Shown piece by piece: positions 1 through 6,410 of a DNA stretch of 9,911 nucleotides. The stretch is from an uncultured Rickettsiales bacterium. Lineage in GTDB: Bacteria > Pseudomonadota > Alphaproteobacteria > Rickettsiales > UBA1997. The stretch's first letter is position 1. Each line of letters starts with the position of its first letter. The position numbers and the translations under genes were made by a program. The notes under the pieces are model-generated. The model did not search any database, was not told the DNA's origin, and saw nothing but the letters and a program-made list of their open reading frames with translations. The stretch spans positions 1 through 9,911 of the forward strand of contig CATOJU010000025.1 in assembly GCA_951800555.1 (NCBI GenBank), in the 5' to 3' direction.

Positions 1-1
1 T

Positions 2-793
2 AGAGATTATTTATACTCCAAATTATTTTTTAAAACTGTTAAAGAAAATCGGCTGGAAACAGTATATTTTATAACTGAAAAAGCTAAGAAAAATAATTAC
101 AAAATAGATGTAAATATAAAAGATAATGTTAACTATACTCCACTTCATTATGCAGCTGAAAATAAAAATTTAGAAGTAATTAAATTTTTAATTGCTCAAG
201 AAGGAATAGATATAGACGCAAAAAATAATAGAAATTGGACTCCACTTTTTTCTGCAGTCTTATCTGATAATCTAGAATCGATTAAACTTTTACTTTCTCA
301 AAAAAAAATAGATGTAAATATAAAAGATAATGATGGCCTTGATCCGCTTTGTTTTGCAGTTATGAGAAATAATAGTATAGGGACAATTAAACTTTTACTT
401 TCACATCCAAAAATAGATGTAAATAAAAAATACGATGATGATATTACTATATTTCATATTGCAGTTCAAAGAGGAAATCCAGAAGTAATCAAACTTTTAC
501 TTGCTAAAGATGAAATAGATGTGAATGTAAAGGATTCTATTGGCAATACTTCACTTCATCGTGCAGCTGAAAATAAAAATTTAGAAGCAATCAAACTTTT
601 ACTCTCTGACAAAAGAATAAAAATTGAAGATGATATATTAATGCAACAATTACAAAATATGGCTGAAGAATATCCAGAAATTGCAGAAGAATTAGAAATT
701 TATCAAAAAAATAAATTTGAAAATGCTATAGGAGAGACTTCTAATTTAGAAGATCAAATAGAAAAGAAAAAGAAAAATTGTCTTTTAATATAA
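2..793 (+). CDS. Ankyrin-repeat protein with C-terminal CaaX-like tail, 5' end outside window
   Basis: The reading frame is open from base 2 to the TAA at 791-793 (263 residues visible), and repeats lie upstream of the first in-frame ATG at 362, so the gene starts before the window. About five ankyrin repeats of 33-35 residues can be read, each with a TPLH-type segment and a following helix such as EVIKLLL. The inter-repeat loops begin with D[VI][ND] at residues 36, 70, 104, 139 and 173. A non-repeat tail follows (about 207-263), first acidic, then EKKKKNCLLI at the end. Cys260-Leu-Leu-Ile fits a CaaX box of the type used by eukaryotic geranylgeranyltransferase I, and four lysines sit just before it. 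Ankyrin proteins mediate protein-protein contacts, and in host-associated bacteria many are secreted effectors. Effector status and prenylation are inferences; the repeats and the tail are read directly. The N-terminus and any secretion signal are not visible. Confidence 0.9.
   Translation, partial: RDYLYSKLFFKTVKENRLETVYFITEKAKKNNYKIDVNIKDNVNYTPLHYAAENKNLEVIKFLIAQEGIDIDAKNNRNWTPLFSAVLSDNLESIKLLLSQKKIDVNIKDNDGLDPLCFAVMRNNSIGTIKLLLSHPKIDVNKKYDDDITIFHIAVQRGNPEVIKLLLAKDEIDVNVKDSIGNTSLHRAAENKNLEAIKLLLSDKRIKIEDDILMQQLQNMAEEYPEIAEELEIYQKNKFENAIGETSNLEDQIEKKKKNCLLI
101..332 (+). repeat. Near-identical DNA segments inside the ankyrin repeats
   Basis: A 28-base segment at 101-128 recurs exactly at 305-332, 204 bases (two 34-codon repeats) apart. 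A second 26-base segment, at 151-176, recurs exactly at 562-587. Identity at DNA level, not only protein level, suggests recent duplication or gene conversion among the repeat units. Confidence 0.8.
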
Positions 794-821
794 ATAATTA
801 TTTAAAAATTTTTTAAAAAAC

Positions 822-857
822 AAATACCATTTTTAATTTTTTTTGAAATTGGTATTT
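822..857. terminator. Bidirectional intrinsic terminator between the ankyrin gene and thiN
   Basis: AAATACCA at 822-829 pairs with TGGTATTT at 850-857. After one T-T mismatch, a few more T-A and G-U pairs extend the stem into a T-rich loop. On the plus strand the stem is followed by TTATTTTT, and on the minus strand by GTTTTTTAAAAAATTTTT. It lies 29 bases past the ankyrin stop and about 110 bases past the thiN stop, so it can end both convergent transcripts. Confidence 0.65.
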
Positions 858-867
858 ATTTTTAAAT

Positions 868-891
868 AGATTTTTCTGCATAAAAAAATCT
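868..891. repeat. Short hairpin-forming motif, copy 1 (AGATTTT-CTGC-AAAAATCT)
   Basis: AGATTTTT at 868-875 is complementary to AAAAATCT at 884-891 around the loop CTGCATAA. A version matching 20 of the first 22 bases is at 6625-6646, also beside a TACCA-stem hairpin. A weaker reverse-strand resemblance is at 3572-3592. The function is unknown. It could be a second terminator for thiN transcripts, or a small dispersed repeat. Confidence 0.4.
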
Positions 892-969
892 TAACCCTAC
901 TACAAAGTACTTTAAACTTTTAATATTATAGAAATCATACTTTTATAGAAATAACAGAAATTTTTAATT

Positions 970-1632
970 TTAAAAAGTAAAGTTTGGATTATTAATAATA
1001 ATACTAGCAAAACCACTTTTTAATACAATTACTATTTTATCTTTTTCGATAATATTTGAAATTCCGCCAACAAATCCAAAATCTAAATCTATTCTATTAA
1101 GCGGCCATTTTAAATCATTACAAGAAATTTCTTTTACATCTGTTAAAGGTATAATTGATAAAATTTTACTTTTTTGATTTTTTATTTCTAATTTATCTTT
1201 TAATAAATAAATTTCTTCATTATCCCCAATAATTTTACACTTAATATTATTTGGTATATATTTTAATGTCAATAAAGTACAAAGTGTATGATCAAATCTA
1301 TCGCCCGTTCCACACAAAATTGTTATTTTATTAATAGATTTTTTATAATTATTTAATATATATTTTAAAGCAAAAAATAGATCACTTTCATCTTGATTAT
1401 CTTTTTTTATTATTTTTGTAAAATTATTAAATTTATAATTTTCCAATATTTTATTATTAATAGAATCAAAATCTCCAAAAATATAATGTGGAATACAATT
1501 TTTATTTATTTTATATAAATTATTTAAACCACCATCAATACAAATTACTTTATCAAATTTTTGCAAATAACTTTCTGGTAAAATATTTGGAATTTTTTTA
1601 CAATTTCCATTAACAATAAATATTATATTCAT
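970..1632 (-). CDS. thiN: Thiamine pyrophosphokinase
   Basis: The 220-residue product transfers pyrophosphate from ATP to free thiamine, giving thiamine pyrophosphate directly; this is a salvage enzyme of the cytoplasm. The family pattern is clear: an N-terminal Rossmann-like half with IDGG (32-35) and GDFDSI (53-58), then DESDL (81-85), GTGDRFDH (108-115), the IIGDNEE segment near 134-140, and a small C-terminal beta domain with GGISN (189-193) in place of the usual SNE-type motif. The length matches the family (about 210-230). The ATG at 1632 follows directly after the TAA of the upstream membrane-protein gene, with no Shine-Dalgarno sequence, so translation is probably coupled. Presence of this enzyme suggests that the cell imports thiamine rather than making thiamine phosphate de novo, although ThiL or ThiE genes elsewhere cannot be excluded. 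Confidence 0.9.
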   Translation of the reverse strand: MNIIFIVNGNCKKIPNILPESYLQKFDKVICIDGGLNNLYKINKNCIPHYIFGDFDSINNKILENYKFNNFTKIIKKDNQDESDLFFALKYILNNYKKSINKITILCGTGDRFDHTLCTLLTLKYIPNNIKCKIIGDNEEIYLLKDKLEIKNQKSKILSIIPLTDVKEISCNDLKWPLNRIDLDFGFVGGISNIIEKDKIVIVLKSGFASIIINNPNFTF

Positions 1633-1908
1633 TTACATTAATAATTTAATCATACCAATAATATCTATTATTAGATATACAATTGAATTTATCGCTAGAC
1701 CAAAACTTTTTTTTGATAAAGCACTTATTAAACAATTTAAAGTATTTATAATATAAACTGTATACAAAAACATAAAATTTGCATTTTGCATTTTAAAAGT
1801 AATATAGGAAGCGGATAAAACACCACTAATAATACAACTTATTTCATTAAAAAATAGTAATTTATTATTCTGCCATTCATTTTTAAACCAATTTGTAGTA
1901 TCAGACAT
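1633..1908 (-). CDS. Three-helix membrane protein, candidate thiamine transporter (half-PnuC/SemiSWEET-like)
   Basis: The 91-residue protein has a short polar N-terminus (WFKNEWQNN, 7-15) and three hydrophobic segments at about 17-37, 44-63 and 69-89, with a KK-containing loop between the last two, so it is an inner-membrane protein. I do not recognise a specific family. Three-helix size and arrangement recall SemiSWEET-type half transporters and half of the 3+1+3-helix PnuC fold. PnuC-family members (PnuT) are known thiamine carriers often encoded beside thiamine pyrophosphokinase. Here the gene abuts thiN with no gap, so thiamine uptake as a homodimer is a reasonable guess. It could equally be an unrelated small membrane protein. 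The start at 1908 has no visible ribosome binding site and follows dnaX by 95 bases of A/T-only sequence without a clear terminator, so it may be co-transcribed with dnaX. Confidence 0.75.
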   Translation of the reverse strand: MSDTTNWFKNEWQNNKLLFFNEISCIISGVLSASYITFKMQNANFMFLYTVYIINTLNCLISALSKKSFGLAINSIVYLIIDIIGMIKLLM

Positions 1909-2003
1909 ATTTTTTATAGTTTTTTATTTTATTTTATTATTGAAAAATTTTATTTCAAATAATATTTAGTTATTTTATATTTATTATAATTTAACAACTT
2001 TTA

Positions 2004-3233
2004 TTAAATAATTTTAGCACCACTAAACGTACTTAGTATTTTATCATTTAAACTGACTTTTTCTTGTTGTTGTATAGAGCCAGAACCATTTTGTAGTTTT
2101 TTTACTAATTCAATTATTTCTGGAATTGAACTTCCATAACAAATTTTTAATAATAATACTTCTATAAAATTCTTTTGATTATTAACAGTCTTAATTTCGT
2201 TTATACTTTTTATTATAAATTGCCAAATTCTGAATAAACCTGCAATTTTTATTTTTTTATAATTTTCTTCTAACCAATTTTTTTGGAATGTTGATAAATT
2301 TTCAATTTCTATTGAATTATTTTTCATAAGTAATTGATGTGTTATATCTAATAAATCATTTAAAAATATACTACAATCAACTATTGTATTATATATTTCT
2401 CCAAATAATTTCAAAACAGCTTCTACATCATTTTTTAATAATAAATTATATAACTCATAAATTTTTTCTTTTCCACCAACCCCTAAAACATCAATTACAG
2501 TCTCTTCACTAATTTCCTTAGAAAAATTATTAAATGAAATAACTCTATCAAGCAAAGATAACGAATCACGAACAGAACCCTCGGCAGCATTAGCTATAAT
2601 ATTTGCTCCAGTTTTATCTAAAACATAATTTTCTTTCGTTGCTATATTCATTAAGTGTTCAGCTAAAACATTTTGTGGAATTTTATTTAAATCAAATCTA
2701 ATACATCTTGACAGAATTGTAATTGGAACTTTTCTAATTTCTGTGGTTGCAAAAATAAATTTTACATGTTCTGGTGGTTCCTCAAGTATTTTTAATAAAG
2801 CATTAAAAGCACTATTTGATAACATATGCACCTCATCAATTATATATATTTTATATCTTGATGAAATAGGTGCATAGTTTATATTTTCAATAATATCCCT
2901 AATATCATTAACACCAGTATGACTTGCAGCATCAAATTCTATAACATCTTGATCCACACCATTTGCAATTGCTTTGCAATGCGAACATTCTAAACAAGGC
3001 TCCATAGTTTCTTTACCATTTCCATCTTTACCTATACAATTTAAAGATTTTGCTATTAATCTAGCAGTAGTAGTCTTTCCAACACCTCTTATGCCCGTAA
3101 GAATAAAAGCATGATGTATTTTATTTTTTTGTATAGCATTTGTTAATGTTTTTACCAAAACATCTTGTCCTATTACATCTTCAAATCTTTGCGGTCTATA
3201 TTTTATAGCTAAAACTTTATAATTTTCTGTCAT
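2004..3233 (-). CDS. dnaX: DNA polymerase III clamp-loader subunit, short (gamma-like) form
   Basis: This is the ATPase subunit of the clamp loader that places the beta sliding clamp on primed DNA. The start region reads YKVLAIKYRPQRFEDVIGQ as expected for DnaX. Visible elements are Walker A GIRGVGKTT (47-55), a zinc module with Cys66, Cys80, Cys83 and Cys86, Walker B with DEVH (133-136), sensor 1 plus the SRC arginine finger (about 162-177) and sensor 2 GSVRDSLSLLDR (219-230). The helical domain III runs to about 370. At 409 residues it is far shorter than full tau proteins (about 550-640) and resembles E. coli gamma in length. The tail ILSTFSGAKII resembles the end of some longer alphaproteobacterial DnaX proteins, which suggests internal loss of domains IV-V rather than simple truncation. 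No A6G slippery heptamer was seen in the 3' part. The usual neighbours ybaB and recR are absent. Confidence 0.93.
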   Translation of the reverse strand: MTENYKVLAIKYRPQRFEDVIGQDVLVKTLTNAIQKNKIHHAFILTGIRGVGKTTTARLIAKSLNCIGKDGNGKETMEPCLECSHCKAIANGVDQDVIEFDAASHTGVNDIRDIIENINYAPISSRYKIYIIDEVHMLSNSAFNALLKILEEPPEHVKFIFATTEIRKVPITILSRCIRFDLNKIPQNVLAEHLMNIATKENYVLDKTGANIIANAAEGSVRDSLSLLDRVISFNNFSKEISEETVIDVLGVGGKEKIYELYNLLLKNDVEAVLKLFGEIYNTIVDCSIFLNDLLDITHQLLMKNNSIEIENLSTFQKNWLEENYKKIKIAGLFRIWQFIIKSINEIKTVNNQKNFIEVLLLKICYGSSIPEIIELVKKLQNGSGSIQQQEKVSLNDKILSTFSGAKII

Positions 3234-3259
3234 TGGTTTTTATTAAAATATTTATTATA

Positions 3260-3288
3260 AATATAATTTTTTCATTACTTAAAATCAA
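3260..3288 (-). promoter_or_regulatory. Sigma70-type promoter of dnaX
   Basis: On the minus strand a -35 TTGATT (3288-3283) is followed by a 17-base spacer and a -10 TATATT (3265-3260). The predicted transcript start, near 3253, leaves a leader of about 20 bases to the ATG at 3233. No Shine-Dalgarno sequence is present in that leader. The -35 overlaps the stop codon of the small relic frame upstream. Confidence 0.6.
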
Positions 3289-3377
3289 GATATATTTTTG
3301 ACATTATACATACCTTTATATTTTGACACTACCCTATCCAGTTCCTCTTTATTTTTAATTTTATATCGATAGTTCCC
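3285..3377 (-). pseudogene. 30-codon relic, possibly the C-terminal end of a DDE transposase or integrase
   Basis: Between TGA at 3380-3378 and TGA at 3287-3285 the minus strand encodes 30 residues including NKEELDRVVSKYKGMYN. The frame continues upstream, past the first stop, as VENFI. A Glu-Leu-Asp...Tyr...Tyr-Asn spacing like this occurs in the C-terminal part of IS3/IS481-type transposases, just before the RPHxAL region, but that region is missing here. Base composition is slightly richer in G+C than the flanks. It is too short for a firm family call and could be chance. Confidence 0.25.
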
Positions 3378-3758
3378 TCATATAAAATTTTCCACAAGAA
3401 AACAAATATTACAAAAAAAACGATAATTTCCCAATATTTTTAACGGAATAATATATATTTACACGCCTTTATTGTTGAAAATATTAAAAATTTAAAGTAT
3501 TTTGCGGTAAAATTCAGAATTTTGTAAAAAAATATATTTTAGTATTATTCTAAATTATTGATATCTATGCAATTTTTTTATGCAAGAAGTCTAATATATA
3601 CTATCAAAATATACATAATTTATACACTAAAATATATATTTTTCTTATTTTTAAATTAAAAAGTAAAGTTGTGATTATATTAATTCTAACTTACTATCTT
3701 TATATAAATCGAAAAATGATACTATGATTATTTTTAATATTAATTCAACTAAAATTGC
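3289..3758. other. Long intergenic gap without an intact gene
   Basis: No open frame with coding character and no tRNA-like or CRISPR-like structure was found in this part of the 525-base gap between the GNAT gene and dnaX. It contains most of the possible transposase relic (up to 3377), an A/T-rich tract, and at 3572-3592 a sequence that in reverse complement resembles the CTGC-type short motif seen at 868 and 6625. The gap probably holds decayed sequence that has drifted toward A+T. Confidence 0.6.
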
Positions 3759-3768
3759 TCACAATTTT
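3751..3768 (-). terminator. Weak hairpin at the GNAT stop codon
   Basis: On the minus strand AAAATTG (3768-3762) pairs with CAATTTT (3757-3751) around a TGAG loop that contains the stop codon of the acetyltransferase gene. The stem is only 7 base pairs and mostly A-T, and the T-run is the stem itself, so termination here is uncertain. Confidence 0.25.
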
Positions 3769-4175
3769 TTAATCATATAATATTTATCATATTTTGAATT
3801 TTTTCTATTTTTTCTCATAAATTGAACTTCAAAACCACACTTTTTATAAAATTCAATTGCATTCTGAAAAGCATTAGTAACTAAATTTATATTATCACAA
3901 TCTCCTTTATTTATTTCTTTTTCAACAATTTCTAATAATTTTTTGCCATAACCTAATCCTCTGCCTTCCTTTGATATACAAAGCTCATCAATATAAATTT
4001 CAGAAAATGCTTTCCAGCCGTGTATTCCACCAATTATTTCATTATTATCATTTTTTAAGGCATAAGCAAAAGCTTCAAAACCAAGCTCTGCATTTTTTTC
4101 TTTGTCATTTTCTTCAAAAATACGATTCATAACCGTATCTAACTCTTTTTTATCTTCCAATCTTTCTATTTTCAT
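3759..4175 (-). CDS. GNAT-family N-acetyltransferase, substrate unknown
   Basis: The 138-residue protein has the acetyl-CoA binding signature of the GNAT fold. A beta strand IDELCIS (62-68) leads into the pyrophosphate-binding loop EGRGLGYGKKLLE (70-82, R-G-L-G-Y-G core). Later, NAFQNAIEFYKKCGFE (101-116) is the usual segment ending in FYxKxGF. The length is typical for a single-domain member. The gene starts 29 bases after the aroD stop on the same strand and no promoter is evident, so it is probably the last gene of the aro operon. The ATG at 4175 lacks a Shine-Dalgarno sequence. The acceptor cannot be deduced; co-transcription with shikimate genes does not by itself imply a role in that pathway. 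Confidence 0.85.
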   Translation of the reverse strand: MKIERLEDKKELDTVMNRIFEENDKEKNAELGFEAFAYALKNDNNEIIGGIHGWKAFSEIYIDELCISKEGRGLGYGKKLLEIVEKEINKGDCDNINLVTNAFQNAIEFYKKCGFEVQFMRKNRKNSKYDKYYMIKKL

Positions 4176-4204
4176 TTCAATTTTTTATATTTTTAATATT
4201 TTTT

Positions 4205-4894
4205 TTAATCTTTATTTATTTTTTCTTTACCATAAAATTTTTCAAATTCTTCTAAAGAAATTTGTCCTGGAGCAGTATTATTCTCTCCTATATAGGCAAA
4301 AGTCAAATATGTACCTAACATAGGCCCTGCAATTCTAATATCTTTACCTCTTTCGCCCATACCTATTATAATTGCTTTATATCTTTCTCTTAATGACAGA
4401 ATTAACATTTTTAATGTTGTTAGATCTTCATCACTATTTACATATGTAGCTATCTTTGGTATATCAACAATTTTATATGATAAAATATTTTTACAAATCT
4501 TTGATAACTCTTCAAAATTAGGCGTTTCTTTAAAATTATGGTGCGATCCAATAATTTTAGTATTATTTTTGCTAAAATTTATATATCCTAACTTCGATAT
4601 TTCAATATCTATATGATTAAATTGTAAATCATTAGCTTTATTTATAATTTCCAGCAATTCTCCTGTATCTCCTTCAAATTTTCCACCTTCTGTAACACTT
4701 CTACAGGTAAAAATATTATCAACAACAGTATTTTTTTTAATAATATCTAAATCACTAAGTTTTAAATTCTTTATATAATCAGCTCTTAGTTCAACAAATT
4801 TACAAACCTTTTGTGTCTCTTCTAAATTTTTTAAAAATTCTTCCAAATTTTCACCAGCTACAGTACAGCATACTTTAATATCATTATTTATCAT
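4205..4894 (-). CDS. aroD: 3-dehydroquinate dehydratase, class I
   Basis: The 229-residue product dehydrates 3-dehydroquinate to 3-dehydroshikimate (shikimate pathway, step 3) through a Schiff base with a lysine. Class I features are visible in order: ELRAD (35-39), TCRSVTEGGKFEG (63-75), DIEIS (96-100), the catalytic-histidine region SHHNFKETP (117-125), the Schiff-base lysine Lys147 in IPKIAT, MGERGKDIR (179-187) and APGQI (208-212). In the MGxxGxxSR motif the usual Ser is replaced by Ile186; Arg187 is kept. It shares no resemblance with the dodecameric class II enzyme AroQ. The ATG at 4894 overlaps the aroE stop by 4 bases (ATGA) and has an AGAGG ribosome binding site (4906-4902) 7 bases upstream. 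Many alphaproteobacteria use AroQ, so this class may indicate transfer. Confidence 0.93.
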   Translation of the reverse strand: MINNDIKVCCTVAGENLEEFLKNLEETQKVCKFVELRADYIKNLKLSDLDIIKKNTVVDNIFTCRSVTEGGKFEGDTGELLEIINKANDLQFNHIDIEISKLGYINFSKNNTKIIGSHHNFKETPNFEELSKICKNILSYKIVDIPKIATYVNSDEDLTTLKMLILSLRERYKAIIIGMGERGKDIRIAGPMLGTYLTFAYIGENNTAPGQISLEEFEKFYGKEKINKD

Positions 4895-5751
4895 AATAAA
4901 ACCTCTTTCATAACATTAATACTAGGTTCCATACCAGTATAAAATCTAAATTGTTCAACTCCCTGATAAAGTAGCATTTCCCAGCCATATATTACATTAG
5001 CACCAATCTTTAATGAATCTTTTATTAATTTTGTTTCTTTTGGTGAATATATACATTCAAAAACTATATGATTTTTATTTAAAATATCTGTATTTATAGG
5101 AGCTTTTCCGTTCAATTCACCCATTCCAACATTAGTCATATTTACTATAATATCACAATTTGAAATTTTATCATCATCATATAAATTAAAGGCTTTACAA
5201 TTAAATTCATTAGCTAACTTTTCTGCCTTTTCAATAGTTCTATTAAAAATATTAATTTCACAATTATGTAATTTAAAAGCATAAATACAGGCTCTAGATG
5301 CCCCACCCGCCCCTACAATTGCAATTTTTTTATTATTCAAATCAATATTTCTTTCCAAAAATGGTTTTTCTATACCATACCAATCTGTATTATAACCTAT
5401 ATATTTCGCACCATCAAAAAATACACTATTTACAGCTTTTATTTGTCTTGCTTCTTCTTTTAATTCATCTAAATATTTAATAATATTAATTTTATGTGGC
5501 ATAGTACAGGTTAAACCAATTAATACTCCTTTATTTTCTTTATTAAATATCTTTAAATCATTAACAAAATCTTCCAATTCATCTTCTTTAACTTCTATTC
5601 TATCAAAAACATAATTTAAATTTGCAACTTTATAGGCATTATTATGCATAGCTGGCGACAAAGAATGCTCCACAGGACTACCTATAATAATACAAATTTT
5701 TTTATACGGGTTATTCAATTTTATTTCTTCTAGTTTATTAATAAATTTCAT
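4891..5751 (-). CDS. aroE: Shikimate dehydrogenase (NADP+)
   Basis: The 286-residue enzyme reduces 3-dehydroshikimate to shikimate (step 4). The substrate domain shows GSPVEHSLSPAMHN (24-37, with Ser30 and Ser32), GLTCTMPHK (79-87, catalytic Lys87), Asn108 in AVNS and NTDWYG (121-126, catalytic Asp123). The nucleotide domain has the glycine loop GAGGAS (147-152) and an NRT motif (170-172), which favours NADP(H) in this family. NMTNVGM (204-210), the YSPKET segment (235-240) and LYQGVEQF (261-268, Gln263) complete the family pattern. Length is typical. The gene overlaps aroK by 4 bases (ATGA) and carries a strong GGAGG ribosome binding site (5759-5755) inside the end of aroK, three bases before the ATG. 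Confidence 0.95.
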   Translation of the reverse strand: MKFINKLEEIKLNNPYKKICIIIGSPVEHSLSPAMHNNAYKVANLNYVFDRIEVKEDELEDFVNDLKIFNKENKGVLIGLTCTMPHKINIIKYLDELKEEARQIKAVNSVFFDGAKYIGYNTDWYGIEKPFLERNIDLNNKKIAIVGAGGASRACIYAFKLHNCEINIFNRTIEKAEKLANEFNCKAFNLYDDDKISNCDIIVNMTNVGMGELNGKAPINTDILNKNHIVFECIYSPKETKLIKDSLKIGANVIYGWEMLLYQGVEQFRFYTGMEPSINVMKEVLL

Positions 5752-6347
5752 ATTCCTCCATATTTATCATTTATAATATTAATCAAATTTTCCACATTTT
5801 TATCTGTATTTGAATTATTTGTATTAAAAATAATATCAGCCATTTCTTTATAACTATTTTCTCTTTCCTGCATAATTTTTAAATTATTTTTAATATATTC
5901 TTCAATATTTACAGTTTGTCCACTCAGATCTGGTCTATTATTCTCTAAAAGTTTTGATTTTTTTAATCTTTCTGCAATTATATCATTATCGGCCCAAAGC
6001 AATATTTTTAAGGTGTTTTTACTTCTTAAAATTTCCTGTCGTTGAATATCCCCAAAAGTATATTTATTATTAAAAATAATATTATTTACACCAACCCCTC
6101 CACCAGCTGAAATTATAATATTATCTGTATTTAATAGCTCCTTAAGTTTTTTAAGTTCTAATTCTCTAAATTTATCCCAATTCTGCCCATTGTTAGTAAT
6201 TTCATTAATAGTTTTATTTTGTTCTTCTTCAATTTCTTTATCTGTATCAAAAACTTTTATACCTATTTTTAAGCCTAATTCTTCTGATATTATACTTTTT
6301 CCACTACATCTAAATCCTAAAAATAATATTCTTTCGTATTTTTGCAT
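5748..6347 (-). CDS. aroK: Shikimate kinase
   Basis: The product phosphorylates shikimate to shikimate 3-phosphate with ATP (step 5). With the start chosen here it has 199 residues. Visible are Walker A GFRCSGKS (11-18), FDTD (33-36, shikimate/Mg contacts), the shikimate-binding arginine in KFRELE (Arg61), AGGGVG (81-86) and the lid arginine in NNRPDL (Arg138). It is somewhat longer than the usual 165-180 residues, mostly through extra sequence around 87-112. An upstream in-frame ATG at 6410 would add 21 residues, but it precedes the promoter. The ATG at 6347 has an AGGA ribosome binding site (6358-6355) 7 bases away and puts the P-loop at the expected position. It is the first gene of aroK-aroE-aroD-GNAT. 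Confidence 0.92.
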   Translation of the reverse strand: MQKYERILFLGFRCSGKSIISEELGLKIGIKVFDTDKEIEEEQNKTINEITNNGQNWDKFRELELKKLKELLNTDNIIISAGGGVGVNNIIFNNKYTFGDIQRQEILRSKNTLKILLWADNDIIAERLKKSKLLENNRPDLSGQTVNIEEYIKNNLKIMQERENSYKEMADIIFNTNNSNTDKNVENLINIINDKYGGI

Positions 6348-6372
6348 AATTTTTTCCTGTAAATATAATTTT

Positions 6373-6401
6373 ATTATACTATTTTTAAAACTTAAAGTCA
6401 A
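6373..6401 (-). promoter_or_regulatory. Near-consensus sigma70 promoter of the aroKED operon
   Basis: The minus strand reads TTGACT (6401-6396), a 17-base spacer, then TATAAT (6378-6373), which is one mismatch from full consensus. The predicted transcript start near 6366 leaves a leader of about 19 bases before the aroK ATG at 6347. It lies inside the upstream in-frame extension of aroK and so excludes the 6410 start. Confidence 0.85.
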
Positions 6402-6410
6402 GTTATTCAA

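Noticed and set aside
101..332. Regularly spaced repeats as a possible CRISPR array
   Set aside because: The repeats are in frame, 102 bases apart, and encode ankyrin units; spacers are homologous to each other.
362..793. Ankyrin gene starting at the ATG at 362
   Set aside because: The frame is open back to base 2 and encodes good ankyrin repeats before 362, so the ATG is internal.
1909..2003. Hairpin (ATTATTTGAAA / TTTTTCAATAAT) between dnaX and the three-helix protein as a terminator
   Set aside because: The stem is imperfect and A/T-only, and no T-run follows it on the minus strand.
2030..2120. Programmed frameshift site near the end of dnaX
   Set aside because: The only A-run there is five As before G; no A6G heptamer, upstream Shine-Dalgarno-like sequence or stem-loop was seen.
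4102..4323. Plus-strand open frame of 73 codons
   Set aside because: It lies opposite the GNAT and aroD genes; its Phe/Ser/Leu-rich composition is what the antisense of AT-rich coding sequence gives.
5298..5480. Plus-strand open frame of 60 codons
   Set aside because: Entirely antisense to aroE, which is certain from its motifs.
6348..6410. Longer N-terminus of shikimate kinase starting at 6410
   Set aside because: The near-consensus promoter at 6373-6401 lies within it, the extra 21 residues do not match the family, and a ribosome binding site precedes the ATG at 6347.
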